Shown piece by piece: positions 18,585 through 26,223 of a DNA stretch of 52,042 bases. The DNA is from Catenovulum agarivorans YM01 (GTDB lineage: Bacteria > Pseudomonadota > Gammaproteobacteria > Enterobacterales > Alteromonadaceae): the NCBI RefSeq assembly GCF_000281085.1, contig NZ_JH767537.1, positions 70,349 through 122,390 on the forward strand. The letters are read 5' to 3'. How positions within the stretch are numbered: the first letter of the stretch is position 1; every line of letters starts with the position of its first letter. Both the position numbers and the translations under genes were made by a program. A model generated the notes under the pieces. That model was not told the origin of the DNA. It did no database searches and saw nothing but the letters and a program-made list of their open reading frames with translations.

Positions 18585-19451
18585 TTGAGCATTCCAAAAA
18601 TAGCCAGTTACACACCACCACAAGCAAATGAATTTACTAATAAAGTTTCATGGACTTTCCAACCACAACAAGCAGCCTTGTTGATACACGATATGCAAGA
18701 ATACTTTGTGCGTTTTTATGGCGATAACAATCCACTAATCGAACAAGTGATCAGCAAAATTGCGCAGTTGCGTGCACAGCTAAAAGCACAAGGGGTTAAG
18801 ATTATTTACACAGCCCAACCCGAGCATCAATCGTTAGATGAGCGCGGTTTGCTCAATGATATGTGGGGGCCTGGTATAAATAAATCACCAGAACAACAAG
18901 CAATTGTGGCCGCGCTTGCACCAGCAGATGATGATATTGTTTTAACTAAATGGCGCTACAGTGCGTTTGTCCGCTCTGAGCTTGAAGATATTTTAAAAAG
19001 CCAAGGTATAGACCAATTAGCCATAGTGGGCATATACGCAAATATTGGCTGTATGATCAGCGCGAACGATGCTTTTATGCGCGACATTAAACCATTTATG
19101 CTCGCAGACTGTGTGGCTGATTTTAACCAACAAGAGCATATTAAAGCGCTTGAATTTGTCTCAGGCCGCTGTGGTTTTGTCTGTGATAGTCAGAGTATTT
19201 TGAATAATGTTGCAAGTGATGCGACTGATCCACTACTAACATTAGCGGGTTTACAGCAAAATATTGCGGATATGCTAGAAATGCCAGCAGAAGAGTTACC
19301 AATAGACGATAACCTGTTGGATTATGGCTTAGATTCAATTCAAGTCATGCAACTTATTGAAAAGTGGCAAGCCTTAGGTGTTAACTTAACTTTTCAACAG
19401 CTTGGGTTAAATCCAACCATTCAAGCTTGGTTTGCTTTACTCAATAAATAG
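18585..19451 (+). CDS. entB: Isochorismatase / aryl carrier protein EntB
   Basis: Bifunctional protein of 288 aa. The N-terminal isochorismatase (about 1-205) hydrolyses isochorismate to the dihydrodiol. Its start, SIPKIASYTPP, and the motif AALLIHDMQEYFV (catalytic Asp) closely match E. coli EntB, as do TKWRYSAF and GIYANIGCM. The C-terminal aryl carrier domain (about 215-288) has DNLLDYGLDSIQVM, whose Ser takes phosphopantetheine and then DHB from EntE. The start is TTG with AGGAG 7 bp upstream; no in-frame ATG fits. The gene stands apart from entCEA, divergent from entS behind a Fur box. Confidence 0.95.
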   Translation: MSIPKIASYTPPQANEFTNKVSWTFQPQQAALLIHDMQEYFVRFYGDNNPLIEQVISKIAQLRAQLKAQGVKIIYTAQPEHQSLDERGLLNDMWGPGINKSPEQQAIVAALAPADDDIVLTKWRYSAFVRSELEDILKSQGIDQLAIVGIYANIGCMISANDAFMRDIKPFMLADCVADFNQQEHIKALEFVSGRCGFVCDSQSILNNVASDATDPLLTLAGLQQNIADMLEMPAEELPIDDNLLDYGLDSIQVMQLIEKWQALGVNLTFQQLGLNPTIQAWFALLNK

Positions 19452-19461
19452 TGTGTAATGC

Positions 19462-19492
19462 AGTGAAGCTATCGAGCCAGATTAGCTTCACT
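19462..19492. terminator. Convergent hairpin between entB and greB
   Basis: Ten-base stem AGTGAAGCTA / TAGCTTCACT with an 11-nt loop, in the convergent gap and touching the greB stop codon. It could end transcription from either side. T-tracts are poor. Confidence 0.5.
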
Positions 19493-19965
19493 CACTTTAC
19501 ATATTCAATAGCATTAATATACCAAGTAACCACGCCAGCCTCAGTTTTTACCACAGCTTCATCGTCTACTTGTTTTTTTAATAACGCACGTGCCATAGGT
19601 GCATCAATCGAAATGTAATCTTTCCGGCCAAATATTTCATCATAACCTACAATGCGAAATTTGAGGGTTTGGCCGTCGTCGTTTTCAACTTCAACCCAAG
19701 CGCCAAAAAATACTTTTCCTTCTTGCTGCGGGCTATAATCGACTATTTTTAAGTTGTCTAAACATTTGCGTAAATAGCGAACTCTGCGGTCAATTTCGCG
19801 TAACTTCTTCTTATTGTATTGATAATCAGCGTTCTCGCTACGGTCTCCTAGGCTTGCTGCCCATGTTACTTTTTTAGTGGTTTCGGGTCGTTCAACTCGC
19901 CAAAGATGGTCTAACTCAGCTTGTAATTTTTCATAACCTTGACGGGTAATCAGTTGAGTACGCAA
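19492..19965 (-). CDS. greB: Transcription elongation factor GreB
   Basis: Rescues backtracked RNA polymerase by stimulating transcript cleavage. The N-terminal coiled coil carries SLGDRSENADYQYNKKKLREIDRR with the acidic tip (D and E of GDRSENAD). The C-terminal FKBP-like domain has FGAWVEVENDDG and GYDEIFGRKDYISIDAPMARALL. It is near-identical in these segments to E. coli GreB. The start is TTG at 19965 because GGAGG lies 5 bp upstream, giving 157 aa (E. coli 158); the upstream TTG at 19977 overlaps that ribosome binding site. It lies downstream of the two-component genes on the same strand. Confidence 0.95.
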   Translation of the reverse strand: MRTQLITRQGYEKLQAELDHLWRVERPETTKKVTWAASLGDRSENADYQYNKKKLREIDRRVRYLRKCLDNLKIVDYSPQQEGKVFFGAWVEVENDDGQTLKFRIVGYDEIFGRKDYISIDAPMARALLKKQVDDEAVVKTEAGVVTWYINAIEYVK

Positions 19966-20019
19966 ATTGACCTCCAATAATAACTAGCACAGGGGATAAA
20001 TAACCAAACGCGCAGGTTA

Positions 20020-20622
20020 CTATAACCAACCTTTTTGTCTAGCAATTCGTGCCGCATCTATTCGGTTAGTTGCGTTTAATTTAGCGATAGCTTCGGATAA
20101 ATAATTGCGCACTGTGCCTTCCGACAAAAATAAAGTTGCAGCTATTTCTGCGGTTTTTTTGCCCTCTCCTGCTAAGCGTAGGGATTTTCGCTCTTTGTCA
20201 GAAAGTGGATCAACATCGTCTAAGGCTTGAATAGCCAGCTCTGGATCTATCACCTTTTTGCCTTGCATGATTTGTCTAAGTGCATCGGCCAATTGTTCCG
20301 ATGGACAGTCTTTTAACAAAAAACCGCGCACACCTGCCACTAATGCACGTTTGATATAACCCGCACGGGCAAAGGTGGTGATCACAACTGTTTTGATATC
20401 TGGCTGAATTTTTTTAGCCTGTTCGATTAATTCCAATCCTGTCATAAGTGGCATTTCGATATCTGTTAGCAGCACATCCACTTGATGTTGCTGCAGCAGT
20501 TCAACCGCTTCTTGACCATTTGCCGTTTGGGCAACCACTTCAATATCAAATTCTAGATTAAGCAATGCGACTAATGCACCGCGCACTAAAGCTTGGTCTT
20601 CCGCTAACAATACTCGGATCAT
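20020..20622 (-). CDS. NarL/DesR-family response regulator
   Basis: Two-domain transcription factor of 200 aa. The receiver domain (about 1-120) has acidic pocket AEDQ, phospho-acceptor Asp54 in LLTDIEMP, and Lys in FLLKDCPSEQ. The C-terminal LuxR-type HTH (about 135-195) has LSDKERKSLRLAGEGKKTAEIAATL and SEGTVRNYLSEAIAKL. The start codon overlaps the stop of the kinase gene upstream by 4 bp, so the two form a translationally coupled pair. It resembles DesR/LiaR regulators; the regulon is unknown. A TPR protein gene upstream could be part of the same unit. Confidence 0.92.
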   Translation of the reverse strand: MIRVLLAEDQALVRGALVALLNLEFDIEVVAQTANGQEAVELLQQHQVDVLLTDIEMPLMTGLELIEQAKKIQPDIKTVVITTFARAGYIKRALVAGVRGFLLKDCPSEQLADALRQIMQGKKVIDPELAIQALDDVDPLSDKERKSLRLAGEGKKTAEIAATLFLSEGTVRNYLSEAIAKLNATNRIDAARIARQKGWL

Positions 20623-21722
20623 GATTGAAATATTCCTTGGTCAAATTCTAATTGAATCGCAAAACCCTTATCTTGCTTGATATTAACCTGCCCACCTAAT
20701 TCAGCCACCCGCTCTTGAATACCGGTTAAGCCGTTGCCAAAGCTTGTTTGATTGGTTTGGCCGTCGTTAATAATTTCAATATTCAATTTATTGTCTTGCT
20801 GTATACAAGAAAAATAAACGTTTTTGCCTTGGCTATGTTTGATAATATTTGTGGTGGCTTCTTTAATAATGAGTAGTAGCGCAGATTCGGCCTTGGCAGT
20901 TAAACCCGACAAACTTATGTTGCCATCAACGCGAAAACCTTTATCCGTTAATAAGCTTTTAATTTTGATTAGCTCAGCATTGATGTTTTTAGTTTTGTAG
21001 CCAGAAACCGCTGCGCGCACTTCAGACAAAGTAGTGCGGCTAATTTGCGCAACTTGTTCAATTTCATCTAAAGCTGAATCGACTTTGCCAGCTTTACCCA
21101 ATTTACTCGCAAGCTCAGCTTTTAATACAATTGACGACAAAGTGTGGCCTAATAAATCGTGTAAATCACGCGCAATTCTTTCGCGCTCGGCAATTGTCGC
21201 CAGTTGTTCATTGTGCAATTGGCTTTGCTCTTTTTCGTGCTCTTGTTGTAATTTAGCGCGTGTCATCACCCCAAAAAAGTAATTAGGTATGGTTGCGATA
21301 TAACTTGGCAATAAAAAATACAACTCAATTAAATTAAATGCCCAAGCACTAAAGCCAATACCTACAAGTATTAACAGCAACCAAGGAATACCGCGTTTAT
21401 ACGAATAATAATAACCAACCAAAAACGCTACATATGGGAACAATGCACAGGTGCCTGGATTAATAGCGGTTGCCGCTACGCTGATAGCAGTTAACCCTAG
21501 TATGTAATAATGAATGCTCTGCTGGGTACATTTTTGCGCCCAAATATAACCAGTAATAAAAGCAAAATAGGCGATAAAACTAACAATAATTTCTAAAGTG
21601 GATAAATGTGGCCAGATCATACTGAGTGGAAAAAAATAGAAGCCAGTAAACAGCAGTGGTATCCATAAATAGAAGTTGTTATAGCCTGTAAACAAAGGTG
21701 CAACTTGATAGCTTTGATTCAT
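20619..21722 (-). CDS. DesK-like sensor histidine kinase (HisKA_3)
   Basis: Membrane sensor kinase of 367 aa. About five or six hydrophobic segments fill residues 15-160 with no sizeable periplasmic domain, as in DesK, which senses membrane state. A coiled-coil linker follows, then the dimerisation/phospho-acceptor motif ERERIARDLHDLLGHTLS (His about residue 187). The HATPase has IIKEATTNIIKHSQ (N box) and NGLTGIQERVAELGG (G box). The cognate regulator overlaps its 3' end. The signal cannot be read from sequence; membrane fluidity or envelope stress is a family-based guess. Confidence 0.9.
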   Translation of the reverse strand: MNQSYQVAPLFTGYNNFYLWIPLLFTGFYFFPLSMIWPHLSTLEIIVSFIAYFAFITGYIWAQKCTQQSIHYYILGLTAISVAATAINPGTCALFPYVAFLVGYYYSYKRGIPWLLLILVGIGFSAWAFNLIELYFLLPSYIATIPNYFFGVMTRAKLQQEHEKEQSQLHNEQLATIAERERIARDLHDLLGHTLSSIVLKAELASKLGKAGKVDSALDEIEQVAQISRTTLSEVRAAVSGYKTKNINAELIKIKSLLTDKGFRVDGNISLSGLTAKAESALLLIIKEATTNIIKHSQGKNVYFSCIQQDNKLNIEIINDGQTNQTSFGNGLTGIQERVAELGGQVNIKQDKGFAIQLEFDQGIFQS

Positions 21723-21756
21723 AATATGCTCAATTAATTCTTGTTGTTTATCAATG

Positions 21757-21783
21757 AAAATGGTGCAACCAACACACCATTTT
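21757..21783 (-). terminator. Hairpin between TPR gene and kinase gene
   Basis: Nine-base perfect stem AAAATGGTG / CACCATTTT with a 9-nt loop in the 84-bp gap. It could be a weak terminator or attenuator that lowers kinase and regulator expression relative to the TPR gene. Confidence 0.45.
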
Positions 21784-21806
21784 CACCCTAACAGCCATTT
21801 TGTTGT

Positions 21807-22499
21807 TTACAGCGACGTACTGTTTTGTGCGATTAATCCTTTGGCCCAATTGCTATTTGGGTTAATTTCAATTGCTCGATTAAAATCGACCAAAGCTCCT
21901 TGAGTGTCACCCTGCTCTACTTTGGCTAAACCTCGCCAAATGTAGGCTTCGTCATAACCCCAGTGATAACCTGAGTTTACATCGTCCGGATAGTTGTTTA
22001 TCGCCTGATTAAACAAAGCCACTGCCACTTGTTTATTGCCACCATATACAACAGGCGTATGATATTTAATTATGCCATGTACCAGTTGCAGTCTTGGGTT
22101 GTTTGGCGCAAGTTGATTAGCTTTAGTCAGCAACTCTTGCATTTTCGGCCCAAGTTCTTGAGCTTTGTCATGCGCAAATCCAATGTGCAAACTATATACC
22201 TGCACAAGTAAAACCATGCTTTCAATATCATCTGAATTAATGGTTAATTGTTGCTCTAAAATAGCTGCAGATACACTTAAGTGCTCTTGTAGCTTGTCGT
22301 AGTTTTGTTTAACCATGTAAGCAACAGCTAATTTATACTGTGCAAACGCTTGGTCGTAACCACTGCTTTGCGCTGCCAAATTGGCTAGATTTTCCATCTG
22401 CATATTGTTGGCCGCTAGGGTAATGCTGTCTATGGTATTTTGCTCTGCAAAAACATTTAAGCTCATAGAAAGTGCTACTGCAAATATAACTTTTTTCAT
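21807..22499 (-). CDS. Secreted TPR-repeat protein of unknown role
   Basis: The 230-aa protein has a signal peptide (MKKVIFAVALSMSLNVFAEQ). TPR-like helices follow: YDQAFAQYKLAVAYMVKQNYDKLQEHL, IESMVLLVQVYSLHIGFAHD, and at the end a clear TPR (AYIWRGLAKVEQGDTQGALVDFNRAIEINPNS). It probably acts in the periplasm in protein contacts; no enzyme motif is visible. The start at 22499 is preferred since AAGGA lies 7 bp upstream; an ATG two codons earlier overlaps that site. It is followed on the same strand by the DesK-like kinase and regulator, so it may be linked to that pathway, though a hairpin lies between. Confidence 0.8.
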   Translation of the reverse strand: MKKVIFAVALSMSLNVFAEQNTIDSITLAANNMQMENLANLAAQSSGYDQAFAQYKLAVAYMVKQNYDKLQEHLSVSAAILEQQLTINSDDIESMVLLVQVYSLHIGFAHDKAQELGPKMQELLTKANQLAPNNPRLQLVHGIIKYHTPVVYGGNKQVAVALFNQAINNYPDDVNSGYHWGYDEAYIWRGLAKVEQGDTQGALVDFNRAIEINPNSNWAKGLIAQNSTSL

Positions 22500-22680
22500 C
22501 TTCATATCCTTAACAAATGTTTGGTTAAATTTGAGACTTGTTGTCTCGAGTTCATGTTAAGTATGCCAATGGAAGATTTTTTTCTTAGAGATGTTTGTCA
22601 CCAGTTAATATGACAAATGTCATTTACTGTACGTTGCTGCTGAATTGTTATCGAATGAAAAAACTAGCGCTACCGACTCA

Positions 22681-22818
22681 GTGCAAGTTCGCCCACTGAA
22701 AGCATAATTTTCCAAAAACGCTGTACACCTTCCATGGTCGCTCCCAAACGTCATCCATGACATTTGAAGTTTTGGAAAATCAGCATTTCAGTGGACTCAA
22801 TCGAGCTAATTTATTGCG
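22681..22818 (-). repeat. A-family hairpin element, copy 3
   Basis: Same outer stem as copies 1 and 2, here with the best pairing (GTTTTGGAAAATCAGCATTT opposite the CATAATTTTCCAAAAAC arm). The inner palindrome (22746-22765) is AAACGTCATCCATGACATTT, where the C gives a G-U type pair on one strand. The second hairpin ACCTTCCATGGT is at 22727-22738. Both loops read ATGGA on the minus strand. Confidence 0.85.
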
Positions 22819-22852
22819 GCGAAAAATCCATGCAGTAATTGCAATGTCAGGA

Positions 22853-23077
22853 GATTGTTGGGTGTGTATTTTTCAAAACTTCACAGAAAGCGAATAGTTA
22901 TAGCGGCTCATGATCTGGAAAGTGCTAGAACGATAACTTAGAGCAAAATCTCTTTTTCAGGGATGAAAAAGCGAAGCTTACAAGGACGTACTTGCAGCGT
23001 TTTTGTGAAAGTTATGGTCTAGTAATTTCCGTATGCTACACATAGCTAGCGCTGTTGAAAAATATATCCCAACCTGC
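22853..23077 (+). repeat. B-family element interrupted by a C-family element
   Basis: The left B arm (GTTGGGTGTGTATTTTTCAA, 22857-22876) and right B arm (TGAAAAATATATCCCAACC, 23055-23073) are present. The normal B interior is replaced by sequence containing a whole C element (22917-23030). The C element has hairpins CTTTTTC-AGGGAT-GAAAAAG (22952-22971) and TAC-AAGGAC-GTA (22979-22990), both with ANGGA loops on the plus strand. Confidence 0.8.
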
Positions 23078-23160
23078 TTGCTCTTCCATGCCGCCAAGTT
23101 AGCAGCACATAACAGCAAACGTGTAATTTTCGGTTCTCAATTAGGGGGGCTGGTATCAGG

Positions 23161-23298
23161 GTGCAAGTTCGCCCACTGAAAGCATAATTTTCCAAAAACG
23201 CTGTACACCTTCCATGGTCGCTCCCAAATGTCATCCATGACATTTGAAGTTTTGCAAAATCAGCATTTCAATCGGCTCTATCGGGCCAGTTTGTCGCT
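23161..23298 (-). repeat. A-family hairpin element, copy 4
   Basis: The first 85 bp are nearly identical to copy 3. Inner palindrome AAATGTCATCCATGACATTT is at 23226-23245, and second hairpin ACCTTCCATGGT at 23207-23218. The distal outer arm has drifted (CATTTCAATCGG). Confidence 0.85.
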
Positions 23299-23327
23299 GA
23301 GAAAAAATCATGCAGCGACTAGCTTCA

Positions 23328-23441
23328 GGAAAGTGCTAGAGCGATAACTTAGAGCAAAATCTCTTTTTCAGGGATGAAAAAGCGAAGCTTACAAGGACGT
23401 ACTTGCAGCGCTTTTGTGAAAGTTATGTTCTAGTAATTTCC
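23328..23441 (+). repeat. C-family hairpin element
   Basis: Nearly identical to the C element at 22917-23030. Hairpins CTTTTTC-AGGGAT-GAAAAAG (23363-23382) and TAC-AAGGAC-GTA (23390-23401) lie inside the outer stem GGAAAGTGCTAGAGCGATAA / TTATGTTCTAGTAATTTCC. Confidence 0.85.
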
Positions 23442-23548
23442 CTATATTGCATATAACTATCAGCGCTAAAATAAAGAGTGCAAGTTCGCGCACTGAAAGT
23501 TTTTTATTGCGTAGAAAATTAATGCCGAAAAAATATTCAAATTTTTGC

Positions 23549-23575
23549 TAAAGAAATTGAATTTGCTGCCGATAG
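23549..23575 (+). promoter_or_regulatory. Sigma-28 (FliA) flagellar promoter upstream of yjfB-like gene
   Basis: TAAAGAAA, 11 bases, GCCGATAG. This matches the FliA consensus TAAAGTTT-N11-GCCGATAA in the key positions (TAAAG and GCCGATA) with exact spacing. It ends 62 bp before the start of a gene of a putative motility family, in the right orientation. Confidence 0.85.
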
Positions 23576-23637
23576 CGATCGTGAGGGTAATACTGCTCTC
23601 AATTAAACCTTAACCAACGATGTTTTTGGAGGTACGT

Positions 23638-23838
23638 ATGGACGTAAGTTCAACGGGCGTAAATCAATCTTCGGTTGCCCAACAGGCTGGTGACGCTGAA
23701 TTGCGCGGCGCTAAATTAGCAAAGTCGCAGCAAGAAGCGGAAGGCAAAGCAGCAATGGATTTGCTTCAATCTGCAGAAGTTTCCCCTCCTCGCTCCGCAG
23801 ATCCGGCGATTGGTCAAAACATCAACATCAAGGTTTAA
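23638..23838 (+). CDS. YjfB-like putative motility protein
   Basis: Small protein of 66 aa. It begins MDVSSTGVNQSSVAQQAGDA and ends PAIGQNINIKV, with a Gln/Ala-rich helix between and LLQSAEVSP before the tail. This layout (MDVSSI..., LLQ, G..INV at the end) is that of the YjfB 'putative motility protein' family. GGAGG lies 6 bp before ATG 23638; an upstream in-frame start at 23620 ignores that site. A FliA promoter stands upstream, so it should be expressed with late flagellar genes. Its molecular role is unknown. It is convergent with epmB. Confidence 0.8.
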   Translation: MDVSSTGVNQSSVAQQAGDAELRGAKLAKSQQEAEGKAAMDLLQSAEVSPPRSADPAIGQNINIKV

Positions 23839-23919
23839 CTTGGTGCTGAGCCAGACCGGAGAAATAGAAATTCTATTTTGAAGGCTCTGGCAACCCCTCG
23901 TTTATCCCCTATTTTGGGG

Positions 23920-24918
23920 TTAAATAAGAACTACGGGGCTTTTACTCATAAGCCCCGCCTCTTCTCTCACCCATTTCGGCACCAAAAAGCCAGGCAATTC
24001 TGCCAATAAACCTTGTTGTAGAGGTTTGACTTGCTCGTCACTCAAATAAAAATGTGCAGCCCCTGCTACTTTATCAAATAAATGAATGTAGTAAGGCAAT
24101 ATACCCACAGTAAACAAACGCTCACTAAGCTGCACCAAAGTATCAACAGTGTCGTTTATCCCTTTAAGTAACACAGCTTGATTCAACAAGGTAATATTGG
24201 GATGTTTAAACTTAGCTAAGTGCTCAGCCAACAATGCATCAATTTCATTGGCGTGGTTAATATGCAAAACCACAATAACTTTTAAACGGCTATTTTTTAG
24301 CATGTCAGCTAGTTCAGGCGTTAACCTTTGTGGAATAACCACAGGCAAGCGCGTATGAATACGTAGCCGAGTTAGATGGTCGATTTGTTCAAGTTGCGTC
24401 AACAGCGAAGCTATATGATGATCTTGTGCCATTAATGGATCGCCACCGCTCAATACCACTTCGTTAATTTCAGGATGAGATTGAATATAACTGACAATCT
24501 GCGTAATTTTATCTTGATTCAGAGCATTGTCTTGATAGGGAAAATGACGACGAAAACAATAACGACAGTTTATTGCACAGCCGCCACGCAATAAAATCAA
24601 TACTCGGCTTTTGTATTTGTGCAACAAACCAGGTAGCGCAACTTCTTGCTCTTGCAATGGGTCTTGGGTAAAACCAGCAACTTGCTCAAACTCTTGTTGC
24701 TGAGTCATCACCTGTAAAAAAAGCGGGTCATTGACGTCACCTTTTTTCATTTTGGCAATAAAAGGCCTTGGTGCGCGCAACGGGAATAACTTTCGCGCAG
24801 TAAACCCAGCAACAAAACTGTCTTTATCAATATCCAGTTCAGCTAGTAGCTGCTCGGGGTCGGTAATGGTTTGGGCTAACTCTTTTCGCCAACAAGATTC
24901 AAACTGCAATGAACACAA
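23920..24918 (-). CDS. epmB: EF-P (R)-beta-lysine 2,3-aminomutase EpmB
   Basis: Radical SAM and PLP enzyme that turns L-lysine into (R)-beta-lysine for attachment to EF-P. The 332-aa protein has the radical SAM cluster motif CAINCRYC (about residue 115), then FRRHFPYQ, SGGDPLMAQDHH, RIHTRLPVVIPQRLT, HINHANEID, LLNQAVLLKGIND and YYIHLFDKVAGAAHF, all as in YjeK. The start is uncertain: the first possible in-frame codon is TTG at 24918 with a weak Shine-Dalgarno (GAG). The N terminus before WRKELAQTITDPEQLL is about five residues shorter than in E. coli. It stands divergent from efp/epmA, the partner genes. Confidence 0.93.
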   Translation of the reverse strand: MCSLQFESCWRKELAQTITDPEQLLAELDIDKDSFVAGFTARKLFPLRAPRPFIAKMKKGDVNDPLFLQVMTQQQEFEQVAGFTQDPLQEQEVALPGLLHKYKSRVLILLRGGCAINCRYCFRRHFPYQDNALNQDKITQIVSYIQSHPEINEVVLSGGDPLMAQDHHIASLLTQLEQIDHLTRLRIHTRLPVVIPQRLTPELADMLKNSRLKVIVVLHINHANEIDALLAEHLAKFKHPNITLLNQAVLLKGINDTVDTLVQLSERLFTVGILPYYIHLFDKVAGAAHFYLSDEQVKPLQQGLLAELPGFLVPKWVREEAGLMSKSPVVLI

Positions 24919-25135
24919 CTCATTAAATAAAATTGGCAGCCATTTTAACGGATTGCCCGCAAACTCTAAACAGATTCAACTCACTTTCTTTTACATTTGA
25001 TTACAATCTGCTTGACTAATTTTCGACCAAGGACTAAGTTACTAAAATGTGAACGCGCGCACATTATGTGTTCACTGCAGTTGTAGTAACAAGATTAATA
25101 ATAACTACCCTGATTTTACGGAGATAAGTGCAAAC

Positions 25136-25462
25136 ATGGACAATCAAATTTTTTTAAACTGGCTAATATATCGTTACCCACATCTGTCTGAATACTCAGA
25201 AAATTTTTGCATCAGCTTAATCCGTCAAGCTAAAAACAACACCAGACTGTTGCGCGCTTTAATTGGCGTAATGTTCGTTTTAACTTCCACTTTATTTTTG
25301 TTTCTCGCTGCGAGTCAATGTGAAATGCAAATACTGACGGGTTATCAGGGTTTAACTTTGGCGCTGATTGTTTGTACCATAATTCAACAAGTCACCAACC
25401 CCCTTTGCAGCTATGTGATTAAAAATGAATTATCAGCCATGATAGTTCGACAAAAAGTATAA
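25136..25462 (+). CDS. Small membrane protein of unknown function
   Basis: From ATG 25136 the protein has 108 aa; a GTG at 25049 would add 29 residues with a Cys-rich unlikely start. The first 40 residues are hydrophilic (WLIYRYPHLSEYSENFCISLIRQAKNN). Two transmembrane segments follow (about 43-64, LLRALIGVMFVLTSTLFLFLAA, and 75-95, GLTLALIVCTIIQQVTNPLC). GGAG lies 12 bp upstream, farther than usual. I do not recognise a family. It lies between epmB and efp and may simply use the same promoter area; a link to EF-P is not shown. Confidence 0.6.
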   Translation: MDNQIFLNWLIYRYPHLSEYSENFCISLIRQAKNNTRLLRALIGVMFVLTSTLFLFLAASQCEMQILTGYQGLTLALIVCTIIQQVTNPLCSYVIKNELSAMIVRQKV

Positions 25463-25581
25463 TGCGCCCCGGTAAAAAATCGGGTAAAATTCGGCGGTTT
25501 TTTATCGAATAGACTATATATGCCCCCGATATTCGGAGTCAGTTCCATTTGTGACGGGGATATAAATTAATAGGGGTTATC

Positions 25582-26148
25582 ATGGCAACTGTCAGCACCA
25601 ATGAATTTCGCGGTGGCTTAAAAATCATGTTAGATGGCGAACCATGCGCTATCATCGAAAACGAATTTGTAAAACCAGGTAAAGGCCAAGCTTTTAACCG
25701 AGTAAAAATCCGTAAATTGATCTCTGGTAAAGTTTTAGAAAAAACTTTTAAATCAGGTGAATCTGTTGAAAAAGCAGAAATCATGGATTCAGAATTAGCT
25801 TATTTATACAATGATGGTGAATTCTGGCACTTTATGAACAACGAAACCTTTGAGCAAATTGCTGCAGACACAAAAGCAATTGGCGACAATCAAAAATGGT
25901 TAGTTGAACAAGACACTTGTATTATCACTTTGTGGGATGGCAATCCAATTGCAGTTACGCCACCTAACTTTGTTGAGTTAGAAGTAACAGAAACAGATCC
26001 TGGTTTAAAAGGTGATACTGCAGGTACGGGCGGCAAACCAGCTACTTTAAGCACGGGTGCTGTGGTACGTGTACCTTTATTCATCCAAATTGGTGAAATT
26101 ATTAAAGTAGATACTCGCTCTGGCGAATATGTATCTCGCGTAAAATAA
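25582..26148 (+). CDS. efp: Elongation factor P
   Basis: Binds between the P and E sites of the ribosome and relieves stalling at proline runs. The 188-aa product starts [38 protein letters not shown]. The modified residue Lys34 lies in KPGKG. The C-terminal OB domains end with [13 protein letters not shown], the EF-P signature. Lys34 should receive beta-lysine from EpmA using the product of EpmB, both encoded here. GGGG lies 6-9 bp upstream of the ATG. A hairpin follows the stop. Confidence 0.97.
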   Translation: MATVSTNEFRGGLKIMLDGEPCAIIENEFVKPGKGQAFNRVKIRKLISGKVLEKTFKSGESVEKAEIMDSELAYLYNDGEFWHFMNNETFEQIAADTKAIGDNQKWLVEQDTCIITLWDGNPIAVTPPNFVELEVTETDPGLKGDTAGTGGKPATLSTGAVVRVPLFIQIGEIIKVDTRSGEYVSRVK

Positions 26149-26159
26149 TTGGCCATTTA

Positions 26160-26187
26160 CTTGGCTCAAATTGTCTTTTGAGCCAAG
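26160..26187 (+). terminator. Hairpin between efp and epmA
   Basis: Eleven-base perfect stem CTTGGCTCAAA / TTTGAGCCAAG with a 6-nt loop, 11 bp after the efp stop and before epmA. It probably limits read-through so that EF-P is made in excess over its ligase. Confidence 0.65.
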
Positions 26188-26223
26188 CTATTTATCTCTG
26201 TTCCCTTCCAAACCCAACAACAA

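Larger units (their letters stand above)
22506..23548. repeat. 1-kb mosaic of palindromic repeat elements between divergent genes
   Basis: No gene is supported here. In order: A copy 3 (22681-22818), left arm of B (22853-22884), a complete C element (22917-23030), right arm of B (23051-23077), A copy 4 (23161-23298), a second C element (23328-23441), and a 40-bp A fragment (about 23477-23516). The C element sits exactly between the two arms of a B element, which looks like insertion of one element into another. The first 175 bp, next to the TPR gene, are A/T-rich and hold its promoter. Confidence 0.85.

Noticed and set aside
23046-23243. Minus-strand frame of 65 codons in the repeat mosaic
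   Set aside because: It lies entirely within B and A repeat sequence; a by-product of the palindromes.
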